Shown here: piece after piece, positions 50,588 to 59,093 of the stretch
Layout of the letters: the number at the start of each line of letters is the position of its first letter
Position numbering within the stretch: position 1 is the first letter of the stretch
NCBI GenBank assembly: GCA_934292725.1
Contig: CAKQXY010000014.1
Coordinates: forward strand, 1 to 64,000
Source of the DNA: an uncultured Lachnospiraceae bacterium
GTDB lineage: Bacteria > Bacillota > Clostridia > Lachnospirales > Lachnospiraceae
DNA: 64,000 nucleotides
Direction of reading: 5' to 3'
Translations under genes and position numbers: made by a program
The notes under the pieces: model-generated
Database searches by the model: none
Seen by the model: the letters and a program-made list of their open reading frames with translations, nothing else
What the model was told of the DNA's origin: nothing

Positions 50588-50683
50588 TTAAAGCAAGCGA
50601 AGAAAAGCAAGCGAAGAAAAGCAAGCGAAGAAAAGTAAGCGAAGAAAAACAAGCGAAGAAAACAAGCGAAGAAAAACAAGCAG
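50588..50683. repeat. Second array of the AAGCGAAG repeat, mostly 14-bp units
   Basis: Six units AAGCGAAGAAAAGC or close variants (50595-50608, 50609-50622, 50623-50636, 50637-50650, 50651-50663, 50664-50677; one is 13 nt, the others 14). It sits between the duplicated terminator and the stop codon of the minus-strand exonuclease. It is related to the in-gene array at 49996 but is not in a supported gene, apparently a duplicated piece of it. Confidence 0.85.
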
Positions 50684-50684
50684 T

Positions 50685-51806
50685 TTATGAAAATAATTCC
50701 GGCGGCGCTTCCTGCGCCTCTTCAGAAGGAGCAGGTACAGCGCATCGCAGTGCATCTTCGAGTACATTATGCGCGTAGGCGAGAATAAAATCAGGATCAG
50801 CTATATATTCTGTAAAAAGCTGCTTGGAAGAATACTCCTCCTTATAAAGATCAAACATATCCTCATGCGAGAGCGGAAGAAAAGTACTGCTTTTCTTTGT
50901 GTAGCAGGTAGAAGCACTTGCCTGAACACGATGCTCCGGGTCTACATATTGGCCGACCTTCTTATGAACAGCGCGGTCCTCATCAGGAAGATAATAATAA
51001 TCCTTATAATTATCAAAGAAATACTTTAATTCCCCGACAAAAGCACGAATTTCAATAATGATCTGGTTTGCACGAATCGATAAACGGCAAAGCGGCAGCT
51101 CGCGTGTCACAGCCACTGGAACCTTAACAGAACAATCCACCACAATAGTAAGAGAGGAGGACGTAGTGCTTAAAGAATAGCCGGCAAGTGTCCACTCACT
51201 GCGAAAAATATCAAGATAAGACAAAAGCGGCATAATCTGAGGAAGAGCCTTTAAATCATCCTCATTGTGAAGAAGAAGCACTTGATAAAGACGCTTATCA
51301 CCAGTCTCAAGATAATCGTGATAAACAGCGATCATCTCCTTGCCGGTAGCCTGATCTAGTCTTGAAATATTTAAATAGCTTTCAAGTGTTGCAAGTTTTA
51401 AGTTCTCAAGCTGCAGAAGTGTTTTTACAGGACGCAGGTGGCGGTACAGATCAAAGCTGCGAATATTGTCAAGCACATCAGTATTAAGGCCATAGGCAGC
51501 AGCACATTTCTTTAAAAAAGGAAGATCAAAGGTTTCGCCATTAAAAGAAACAATAACCTGATAATTTTTTATAAAAGAAAAAAAGTCCTCAAGGATCTCC
51601 TGCTCAGAATTAAGCGAATCAGAAAACCACTGTCTGATATGCCACTCCATCTGCTGATGATAGACTGCACCAATCAGATAAATAGAAGAGGTGGCAGGTG
51701 TGAGTCCTGTCGTCTCAATATCAAGAAATACAAGATCCTTTAAGGGTGCAATCGCATGAGAATCATAAAATTGCGGGATCGAAAACGTTTTACTTATAAC
51801 AACCAT
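50685..51806 (-). CDS. YprB-like ribonuclease H-like domain exonuclease
   Basis: A 373-residue protein. The N-terminal RNase H-like exonuclease domain (about residues 20-200) has acidic motifs FLDIETTGLTP (Exo I), VIVSFNGETFDLPFLKKCA (Exo II) and LLHNEDDLKALPQIMPLL (Exo III-type with YHD-like Asp). The C-terminal part (about 200-373) is a predicted nucleic-acid-binding domain of no clear family, acidic at its end. The DEDD arrangement fits YprB/PF13482 proteins, often encoded with helicases. ATG at 51804-51806 has GGGGGAA upstream. The substrate is unknown; single-strand DNA or RNA processing is likely. Confidence 0.85.
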   Translation of the reverse strand: MVVISKTFSIPQFYDSHAIAPLKDLVFLDIETTGLTPATSSIYLIGAVYHQQMEWHIRQWFSDSLNSEQEILEDFFSFIKNYQVIVSFNGETFDLPFLKKCAAAYGLNTDVLDNIRSFDLYRHLRPVKTLLQLENLKLATLESYLNISRLDQATGKEMIAVYHDYLETGDKRLYQVLLLHNEDDLKALPQIMPLLSYLDIFRSEWTLAGYSLSTTSSSLTIVVDCSVKVPVAVTRELPLCRLSIRANQIIIEIRAFVGELKYFFDNYKDYYYLPDEDRAVHKKVGQYVDPEHRVQASASTCYTKKSSTFLPLSHEDMFDLYKEEYSSKQLFTEYIADPDFILAYAHNVLEDALRCAVPAPSEEAQEAPPELFS

Positions 51807-51894
51807 TGAAATTCCCCCGTTATATAAAAAAATCACAGTAAATACAAATCTTAAAAATTTCTTACATTATAGCATAATAGAGGAGAGAAGTCAA

Positions 51895-52047
51895 ATGAGA
51901 GATTTCACTGGGGGATTAACGTATGTTCTCTCATACTTTGGGATGATTTACAAAAAGAGAGGACATGGTATACTAAAAAAGGATGATACCAGAGCAAAAA
52001 AAGCGATTGCTAGGGCAAAACTTATAAAGTTAGTAATGACGAACTGA
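51895..52047 (+). CDS. Possible small basic protein (50 residues)
   Basis: An ATG at 51895 is preceded by AGGAG at 9-nt spacing and opens a 50-codon frame. The encoded peptide starts MRDFTGGLTYVLSYFG, then a basic half rich in Lys/Arg (KKRGHGILKKDD, RAKKAIARAKLIKL), an amphipathic-helix-like end. I do not recognise it. The 384-bp gap between the exonuclease and the pilus operon otherwise holds only the promoter at 52086. The good ribosome binding site supports translation, but length and lack of a known family keep confidence low. Confidence 0.4.
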   Translation: MRDFTGGLTYVLSYFGMIYKKRGHGILKKDDTRAKKAIARAKLIKLVMTN

Positions 52048-52085
52048 TTTTTTCCAAGATAATGTAAAAAAAACAAAAAAAGTAC

Positions 52086-52114
52086 TTAACAAAACGTTTG
52101 AAATGTGCTATCAT
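52086..52114 (+). promoter_or_regulatory. Promoter of the pilus operon
   Basis: TTAACA (52086-52091), 17-nt spacer, TATCAT (52109-52114). The transcript leader contains TTCACC...GGTGAA (around 52149-52175), a possible hairpin just before the ribosome binding site GGAAGGAG. Confidence 0.6.
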
Positions 52115-52190
52115 CCAAAGTAAAGAAGAAAATTTAGAAAAAAGGCATGTTCACCAGTTCAACTGGAAACGGTGAAAACTTGGAAGGAGT

Positions 52191-52706
52191 ATGGATATGC
52201 AGGGAGATGACAGCAAAGAGGGCAGAGACAGCAAACGTTTAAGTCGCGCGGAGCTTCTTGAAATGCTTATCGAGCAGTCAAAAGAAGTCGAGTCACTTAA
52301 AAAGAAGGTTGATGAGCTTCAAAAACAGCTTGATGATCGGACGATTCAGTTGCAGCAGACAGGTTCGATTGCAGAAGCAGCTCTCGCATTGAACGACATA
52401 TTCAAAGCTGCAGATCAGGCAGCATCCCAATACATCGAAAGTATCAAGCGTATGGAGCATGAAAAGAATGTAGAGTTCCAGGCGCTTCGTCAGAAGACAC
52501 TCGATGCATGTGCTGTGATGAGAGAAGATACACAGGAGTATTGCAGACGGCTTCGTTATGAGAGCGAGGCAAAAAGAGACGCGCTGTATGCTCAGTTAGA
52601 AAAAGAAAAAGAAGAGATCGAGAAAAACAATTCTAGTGAAGGCAGCGATCCAACCACAAGGACGCGCCTTGAGACATCTCCCAGTGTAGGTGGAGGTGTC
52701 TCATGA
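52191..52706 (+). CDS. Coiled-coil protein of the pilus locus
   Basis: A 171-residue soluble protein, predicted almost wholly helical, with a strong coiled coil at about 18-55 (LLEMLIEQSKEVESLKKKVD, ELQKQLDDRTIQLQQ) and more helices to about 148, then a Ser/Thr/Gly tail. No signal peptide or membrane span. Proteins like it often precede signal peptidase and pilin genes in Clostridia, but I know of no assigned role; a cytoplasmic scaffold is an inference. The ATG at 52191 follows GGAAGGAG. Its TGA overlaps the signal peptidase ATG, so the two are translationally coupled. Confidence 0.75.
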   Translation: MDMQGDDSKEGRDSKRLSRAELLEMLIEQSKEVESLKKKVDELQKQLDDRTIQLQQTGSIAEAALALNDIFKAADQAASQYIESIKRMEHEKNVEFQALRQKTLDACAVMREDTQEYCRRLRYESEAKRDALYAQLEKEKEEIEKNNSSEGSDPTTRTRLETSPSVGGGVS

Positions 52707-53293
52707 AAAAAAATAAAAAACAACCACTTGAAGTGCCGCCGATAGAGGCTCTTGAAAAAGAGCTTCATAGAGAGCTTTATAAAAAGAGCTACAGGAGCAC
52801 GCTTCGAAGCACGGTTTATACACTCATTACAGTGGCGGCAGTAGCAGTACTGGTAGCTACTTTGATGTTACCTGTTTTACAGATCTATGGTACGTCCATG
52901 ACGCCTACCTTATCAGATGGAGACATAGTTGTTTCCGTTTCTGGTTCGGAATTTGAGGCGCAGGACATAATTGCATTCTACTACAATAATAAGATCTTAG
53001 TAAAACGTGTAATTGCAACAGCAGGACAGTGGGTAGATATTGACGAAGAGGGAAATGTTTCAGTTGACGGAACACCCCTCGATGAGCCATACGTATTTGA
53101 GAAGGCGCTTGGCGAATGCGATATAGATCTTCCATATCAAGTGCCTGAAGGAAGAGTATTTGTTATGGGTGATCATCGAAGCGTTTCAGTTGATAGTCGA
53201 AGCACATCTGTCGGATGTGTGGCACAGGAGCAAATTGTTGGAAAATTAGTATTTTGTGTCTGGCCATTTACAAACTTTGGCCAGATCAAGTAG
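52703..53293 (+). CDS. lepB: Signal peptidase I (pilus-associated)
   Basis: A 196-residue S26 signal peptidase with a single membrane span (about 36-58). The catalytic Ser is in YGTSMTPTLSDGD (Ser near 65) and the general-base Lys in LVKRVIATAGQWVDI (near 101). Box E is GDHRSVSVDSRSTSVGCV. The Ser/Lys dyad makes it the bacterial (P-type) form rather than the SipW-type Ser/His. Placement between the coiled-coil gene and the adhesin suggests it matures the pilus proteins. Its stop is directly followed by the adhesin's ribosome binding site. Confidence 0.93.
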   Translation: MKKNKKQPLEVPPIEALEKELHRELYKKSYRSTLRSTVYTLITVAAVAVLVATLMLPVLQIYGTSMTPTLSDGDIVVSVSGSEFEAQDIIAFYYNNKILVKRVIATAGQWVDIDEEGNVSVDGTPLDEPYVFEKALGECDIDLPYQVPEGRVFVMGDHRSVSVDSRSTSVGCVAQEQIVGKLVFCVWPFTNFGQIK

Positions 53294-53312
53294 GAGAAAG
53301 GGGGCGTCTGTT

Positions 53313-56300
53313 TTGGAAAATCCGTTAAGAAAACAGATTCGTTCAATCATGAAGGATCATAAGAAACGTCAAATGTGGTATCGAATAGTTACCACGCTGG
53401 CGGTTGTTGTTGTGTTTGTAACGACATATATGCTGATTCTGCCGGCCATCACCATGGAAAACAAAGCAGAGTGCGGTATCACAGAGCACAAACACGACGC
53501 AAACTGTTACAGCTCGCATTATGAAAAGGAGAAAGAGCTTGCCTGTACGACAGATTCACTAGGTGTACATAAGCATACAGAAGCCTGCTACGATGCAGAG
53601 CATAAGCTGATCTGTGGTTATGCAGACTTTGTGATTCATGAACATGACGCATCCTGCTACGACAAAGACGGCAATCTAGTATGCACCATTCCAGAGCATA
53701 AGCTGCATCAGCACACACCAGAGTGCTATCAGATGCAGAAGCAGCTAGTATGTACACAGGAAGAATCAGTAGGTCATACTCATACGCCTGAATGCTACAC
53801 AAAACAGCAGGGCGCATTAATCTGCGGCAAAGAAGAGCATACACACGGCGAAGGCTGCTACGATGCAGAAGGCAATTTAATCTGCACACTAGAAGAGCAT
53901 ACGCACAGTGACGAATGCTACGAATGGACAGATGTTTTAACATGCACCATTCCAGAAAGCGCAGGTCACACACACAGCGAAGCCTGCTATCAGGATGTGC
54001 AGGTATTAATCTGCGAAGAGCCGGCAGAGCTTCATACCCACACAGCAGAGTGCTACAAAGACGGCGTACTCGCATGTGGAAAGCTGGAATTAAAAGAGCA
54101 TAAGCACAGCGAAACATGTTTCACAGAAAAGCAGGTTCTCGTAGAAACATTAATCTGTGACAGAGTAGAGCATGTACATACAGACGAGTGCTACAAAAAG
54201 AGCACCGAAGAAACAGCGACCAGTGAAGCAGTAACCGCTAGTCAGAACGAAGAAACATCAAGCGAAGACGAAAGCAGCGAAACAGCTTCAATCGAAGAAA
54301 CCTCAACTGAAGAAACTTCAATAGAAGAAACTTCAACAGAAGAAGCTTCAAGCGAGGCAGACACCGATGCAGAAGAATCAAGTACAGAAGCATCAATCGA
54401 AGAAATAAGCTTAGAAGAATCAAGTACAGAAGAAACAAGCATCGAAGAAACAAGCCTTGAAGCAGTAAGCGAAGACGAATCAGAGGCAGAGTCCGAGACT
54501 GAGACAGCAGAAGAAGCAGAATCTGAATCCGAGGTTGAATCAGAGTCTGAAAGCGAGCCAGAGGAAAGTTCTTCCATCGAGGCTGAGACCGAAGAAGAAA
54601 GCTCAGAGGAAGTAAGTACCGAGGAAGAAAGTTCAGAAGAGGAGAGCTTCGAAGAGACTTCTACTGAGGAAGCATCTGAAGAAGAGCTGACGAGCGAAGA
54701 AGCATCCACAGAAGAAGATGTTTCAGAGGCAGAAGAGGAGAGTAGTGAGCTTCCACAGCTTACTGGCTTCTGGCCAATGGATATGATGGAAGTTGCCCAT
54801 GCACTTGTTGGAAGTAATGAACATGATCTGGTGAAATTCTGTTTAGATTATATCGGTATCTCAGATATGGGATATGATTCAGATTTGACAACATGGATTG
54901 ATAATCTGACCGAGTTAAATTTATATTCAAGCAGAGAAGACCTGATTCCATCACCAGGAGATGTCATTTTCTTTGATAATGATGGAGATGGTATTGCTGA
55001 CCATGTTGGCATCATAACAGACGTTACAGAAAATGAAGAAGATGGACAGGAGTTAATTACTGTTGCACAGAGCAATCATGATGGTTTGGTAGAAGAACAA
55101 GAATATCAGACAGATGATGAGAGGATTGTGGGACAGGGTAGCATTATACAGAATGATTATCCAAATTATGCACCTATACAGAATGGTACTATGACATTGG
55201 AGAACGATGTAAACCTTGCAGACTATATAACAAGTATAGTAATGCAAAAAAAGAATGGTAACAACTATCAAGATGTCGACCAATTTCAGGATGGTGATCA
55301 AGTGCGAGTAGCAATTGAATACAAGGTAGAAAACGGAAAGGTAACATCAGAAAATCGTACACTTGTATACCAATTGCCAAAGGGTGTAAGACCAAATCAA
55401 AGTTTAGGTGGTAAGATTACCGGAGAAATTAATGGTAAACAGTATACGGATTTGGGTGATTACATAATTAGTGCAGATGGTAAAATTTCTATTATGTTTA
55501 ATGATACTTTCTTCACAACACATAGTGATTTTACAGGTGGAATAGAATTTGAAGGTACGGCATCATTAGATGGTAGTACAGAAAGTCAAGAGGTTAAATT
55601 CAAAGCAGATGGAAAGACCTATACGATTAATCCAAAACCAAAGGATTCTGATCTTACAATTAAAAAGACGAGAAGTGAGCCTGAGAATGGAAAGATCACT
55701 TATACGGTAACAGCAAGCAGTGAGAATGGAACTGATAATGATCAAGTTAAGATTGTGGATAGACTTACATACTCTGGACTTAAAAATGTTACTGTTAAAA
55801 GGCCAACTGTAAAGAAAGGAAATTTTGATATTCCATATAACAACTCTGATTATGAAATTAAGAGTGATACTGGATATAGTGAGTATACCTTAAAGCTTCC
55901 TGCACTTAAAGCAGGAGAAAGCTATACTGTTTCATATGAAGTGGATTATGGAACAGTAGTGGGAAATGGCTATGCGTCAATCTCAAATAAAGCTGATGGA
56001 TATAAAGGGGATACCTGGAAATCCAGTGACCAAACCAATAATGTTGAAATTTCAAAGCAGATGATCAAAAAGGAAGGTTCTGCTACAGATAACAATCAGG
56101 CAATCAATTGGACTATTGAGATAAATCCAAATCATGTAGCAGATTTTGAGGGTAAATTTGCCATTGAAGATTTATTGAATGGTAAACAAATTGATCTGAC
56201 CAATGCCGACGATTTCAAAGTCACAGAGACAGATATGGGAAATAACTGGCAGTCAACAGATGTAACGAAGACAGCTTTTAAAGATGGCAAGCTTACAGTT

Positions 56301-58964
56301 AGAAAGAACTGCAAGTACACAATAACGTATAAGACAAAGGTTGATTATAAGGGCAGTACATCAGCGTCTTATACGAATAAAGTAAAAGTAGGTGATTATG
56401 AGACAGGCACAAAGGTAGATATAAATAAATCTGAACTTTATAAAGAAAAAAAGGCATCATCAGATCAAAAGTTGTTGGGAGATGGAAAGACAGTAAGTCA
56501 GAGATGGACGATTACATTGAATCCTGAGAAGAATTCAAAGGATAAGTTTACAGTAAAGGATGTCATGACCGACAGCAATGAAGCTGTGAATGGAGACCTT
56601 CACTATACGACAAAAGCATTGCTTGAAGAAGGTTTCGATGCACTTTTAAAAGATGGCATTAATTATTCATTTAAGTGCTATGACGCTTCTGACAATGAAA
56701 TAACAGATGACACGAGTCATGTAGTGAGGTTTGAATTGACCATACAACCTAATACGACTTGGAGTGGAGATGCAGTGAATATCGAGTATAAGAGCTTGTT
56801 CTCTGTAGAAAGTTTGAATGATGGAGAAACCATATCCGTTAAAAATACTGCAATCGTTGGTGATGTATCTCATGATGCGAACGCTAGTTATACGAAGAAA
56901 AAGAGATTGATTAAGTATATCTGGGCGAAGGATCAGAATGGAAATTATAATTGGTGTTCAGGCTCTTGGAATGTAAACTTCGAAGATGCAGGCGGAAAGC
57001 TGAAATACAGAATACAGCTATTCCCAGACAAGGATGAAGATTTTGTAATAACAGATGCCATTCCAGGAGGATTGTCGTTGGAGGCCAAAGATGTTAGGGT
57101 AATTCTTGAAAATCAGAATAATACTTGGGAACATTATGTGGAAGGCAGCTACGATATTAATTCAGAGCAATATAAGCCTGAAATTAATGTGGTTGGTCAA
57201 GATCTGACTGTAAAGATTAAAAGTGGTTTTTCTGCATTACTTACGAGTGGCAATAGCTTTGTGGTTGAATATACGGTAAATGTCACAGATGAGTTCTGGA
57301 ATAGCTTGAAGAATACAGAAAAGAAGTATACCAACATAGCTGCTTGGAATGGAAGGACAGAATCACAGGAAACAACGATCAAACGTCATGTTCCAGTGCT
57401 TGAAAAGGATGGTGAACAGCCTCTTAATGAGAAAGGAGAACCTTTAAATGAGGTAAAATATTATGTAATCATTAATGCTGCTGGTGAAAAATTAAATGGT
57501 GGAAAGCCACTTACGCTGATGGATAATTTGAATGCTGATGGTATATCTGTTGCACTTCAAACAGAGAATGTCAAACTGTATAGTTATAACCCAACTAATG
57601 AGAAAAATCATTATAAAGGTGAGCAGCTTTCAACATCTGCTTTTCAGTTTAGATATGATGAACCAAAAAAACAGTTTACAGCAGTTGTGCCAGATGAAAC
57701 ACCATGTGTTCTTGAGTATGTTTATGAAATTGAAAACATGAATGACAAAGCTTCAGCTACATTTTCAAACAGTGTATTGCTTTCTGGTGTAGATGAAAGT
57801 ACCACGTCAGAAAATGTTGTAGTAAAAAAAGCAACGTCAAGTGCGTGGGTAAAGAAATCAGATAAGTTGCAGTTGGTCAAGGTAGATGCAGATCGTTATC
57901 AGATCACGTTGAACGATGCGGAATTTAAGTTGCAAAAGTATGAAAATTCGAATTGGACTTATGTAGATGGTACATACAAAACAGTAGAAAATGGTACCGC
58001 TATCATTGACTTAACAGAACTTACACGAGATTGTTTGTATGGTGTAGTCGAAACCAAGGCACCAGATGGATATACACAAAGTGATGTAAAGTATTACTTT
58101 GTGGCATTAGCTGAGAATAAAAAGGCAGATGACTGGTGGAATAATAATAGTTACAATATGACACAATTGGGAATCACTAGAAGTGACATTACGTTTGTTG
58201 CATATAGTGGCTTTGAAGAACTGTATATTCCAAATAAGGCATCCAGTCTTAAGGTAACAAAGCTTTGGCGAAATCCAGATGGTTCACCAACAACAGGTAC
58301 AAAAGATGTAACTGTTTGGTTGTATCAGAACACGACTAAAAAGCAGTTCTATACGGTAACAGTGCAGTTTGTTACAGATCAAGTATGGAGAGAGGAAAAA
58401 CTTCAGGTAAAGCCAGGTACTGCGATTACATTAAATAAGGACTCTTGGGAGAATTTTACTGTAAATGGTAAGTCGATTTGCAGTGTGTCAGGAAAATGGA
58501 AATACGTTTCTGAACCAATTACAGGAGATTGCACAATTGTAATAAGTTATGGTTGGAATGGTATTAAGCTTGAAGACTTTGCTAGGTGTGTATATTCTCC
58601 AGCTGAATATGTAATTGATACAAGTGTAAAGTATGGAAATGAAGTTAATCTAACAAGCACAAACGGATATACAGCAAGATGGGATAACCTTCCGGCTACA
58701 GATAATAATGGAAGCCCAGTATATTATACTGTAAAGGAAGTTAGCAACCTAGGCGGCTACACAGTAAGCTATCTGAATAATGATGGTATTCAGAGTGGTG
58801 AGATTACAATCATTAACAAACAGAATGAGGAAGTTATCACCCTCCCAGAAACCGGTGGAACCGGTACCTATTGGTATACCATGGGCGGCGTGCTCCTAAC
58901 AGCAGGGGCAGCATTCCTGATATATAAAAAACACATGCAGAAAGGAGGCAAGAGAATTTGGTAA
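53313..58964 (+). CDS. Giant LPXTG pilus adhesin with His/Cys repeats and CHAP-like domain
   Basis: A 1,883-residue surface protein. The order is a basic start, membrane signal (about 24-46), then eleven H-x-H-x3-C-Y repeats with a further Cys after each (about 59-294). A Ser/Glu/Thr low-complexity stalk (about 300-480) precedes a CHAP/NlpC-like domain (about 485-613, SPGDVIFFDNDGDGIADHVG). Many Ig-like isopeptide repeats follow, with SpaA/CNA-B-type domains near 1515-1600 (VETKAPDGYTQ) and near 1650-1830. The C-terminus has LPETG near 1844, a hydrophobic span and a basic tail, hence a sortase substrate and probable tip adhesin. The TTG at 53313 follows GGGGG. The frame is intact. Confidence 0.85.
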   Translation: MENPLRKQIRSIMKDHKKRQMWYRIVTTLAVVVVFVTTYMLILPAITMENKAECGITEHKHDANCYSSHYEKEKELACTTDSLGVHKHTEACYDAEHKLICGYADFVIHEHDASCYDKDGNLVCTIPEHKLHQHTPECYQMQKQLVCTQEESVGHTHTPECYTKQQGALICGKEEHTHGEGCYDAEGNLICTLEEHTHSDECYEWTDVLTCTIPESAGHTHSEACYQDVQVLICEEPAELHTHTAECYKDGVLACGKLELKEHKHSETCFTEKQVLVETLICDRVEHVHTDECYKKSTEETATSEAVTASQNEETSSEDESSETASIEETSTEETSIEETSTEEASSEADTDAEESSTEASIEEISLEESSTEETSIEETSLEAVSEDESEAESETETAEEAESESEVESESESEPEESSSIEAETEEESSEEVSTEEESSEEESFEETSTEEASEEELTSEEASTEEDVSEAEEESSELPQLTGFWPMDMMEVAHALVGSNEHDLVKFCLDYIGISDMGYDSDLTTWIDNLTELNLYSSREDLIPSPGDVIFFDNDGDGIADHVGIITDVTENEEDGQELITVAQSNHDGLVEEQEYQTDDERIVGQGSIIQNDYPNYAPIQNGTMTLENDVNLADYITSIVMQKKNGNNYQDVDQFQDGDQVRVAIEYKVENGKVTSENRTLVYQLPKGVRPNQSLGGKITGEINGKQYTDLGDYIISADGKISIMFNDTFFTTHSDFTGGIEFEGTASLDGSTESQEVKFKADGKTYTINPKPKDSDLTIKKTRSEPENGKITYTVTASSENGTDNDQVKIVDRLTYSGLKNVTVKRPTVKKGNFDIPYNNSDYEIKSDTGYSEYTLKLPALKAGESYTVSYEVDYGTVVGNGYASISNKADGYKGDTWKSSDQTNNVEISKQMIKKEGSATDNNQAINWTIEINPNHVADFEGKFAIEDLLNGKQIDLTNADDFKVTETDMGNNWQSTDVTKTAFKDGKLTVRKNCKYTITYKTKVDYKGSTSASYTNKVKVGDYETGTKVDINKSELYKEKKASSDQKLLGDGKTVSQRWTITLNPEKNSKDKFTVKDVMTDSNEAVNGDLHYTTKALLEEGFDALLKDGINYSFKCYDASDNEITDDTSHVVRFELTIQPNTTWSGDAVNIEYKSLFSVESLNDGETISVKNTAIVGDVSHDANASYTKKKRLIKYIWAKDQNGNYNWCSGSWNVNFEDAGGKLKYRIQLFPDKDEDFVITDAIPGGLSLEAKDVRVILENQNNTWEHYVEGSYDINSEQYKPEINVVGQDLTVKIKSGFSALLTSGNSFVVEYTVNVTDEFWNSLKNTEKKYTNIAAWNGRTESQETTIKRHVPVLEKDGEQPLNEKGEPLNEVKYYVIINAAGEKLNGGKPLTLMDNLNADGISVALQTENVKLYSYNPTNEKNHYKGEQLSTSAFQFRYDEPKKQFTAVVPDETPCVLEYVYEIENMNDKASATFSNSVLLSGVDESTTSENVVVKKATSSAWVKKSDKLQLVKVDADRYQITLNDAEFKLQKYENSNWTYVDGTYKTVENGTAIIDLTELTRDCLYGVVETKAPDGYTQSDVKYYFVALAENKKADDWWNNNSYNMTQLGITRSDITFVAYSGFEELYIPNKASSLKVTKLWRNPDGSPTTGTKDVTVWLYQNTTKKQFYTVTVQFVTDQVWREEKLQVKPGTAITLNKDSWENFTVNGKSICSVSGKWKYVSEPITGDCTIVISYGWNGIKLEDFARCVYSPAEYVIDTSVKYGNEVNLTSTNGYTARWDNLPATDNNGSPVYYTVKEVSNLGGYTVSYLNNDGIQSGEITIINKQNEEVITLPETGGTGTYWYTMGGVLLTAGAAFLIYKKHMQKGGKRIW
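53487..54194 (+). repeat. Eleven His-x-His-x3-Cys-Tyr repeats in the adhesin
   Basis: Encoded motifs in order: HKHDANCY, HKHTEACY, HEHDASCY, HQHTPECY, HTHTPECY, HTHGEGCY, HTHSDECY, HTHSEACY, HTHTAECY, HKHSETCF, HVHTDECY. Each is followed by a second Cys such as LICG or LVCT, spaced about 10-20 residues on. The His-His-Cys-Cys pattern fits one zinc or copper site per repeat. Confidence 0.9.
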
Positions 58965-59093
58965 CAAATTCTCTAACTCCCCAAGCATGGGGAACCCTCA
59001 ATATACGCAATTCCTACGCATTATTCAGAGGGAGGGCATAGCCCAAAAAACAAAAAAAGGATAGGAATAGAAAAGAAAGCGAGGAAGTAAAAT

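Noticed and set aside
49996..50683. CRISPR-like array of short repeats
   Set aside because: Units are 13-14 nt, directly adjacent with no unique spacers, and partly inside a coding frame.
50584..50778. 64-codon plus-strand frame over the second repeat array
   Set aside because: It starts with a TTG in the terminator T-run, reads through repeats and then antisense to the exonuclease gene.
53479..54117. 212-codon minus-strand frame opposite the His/Cys repeats
   Set aside because: It is a shadow of the repeat-coding region with no start signal; the plus-strand protein has clear domains.
54242..54709. Long minus-strand frame rich in Ser/Val opposite the adhesin stalk
   Set aside because: It mirrors the Glu/Ser/Thr codon repeats of the adhesin on the other strand; no ribosome binding site and no protein-like composition.
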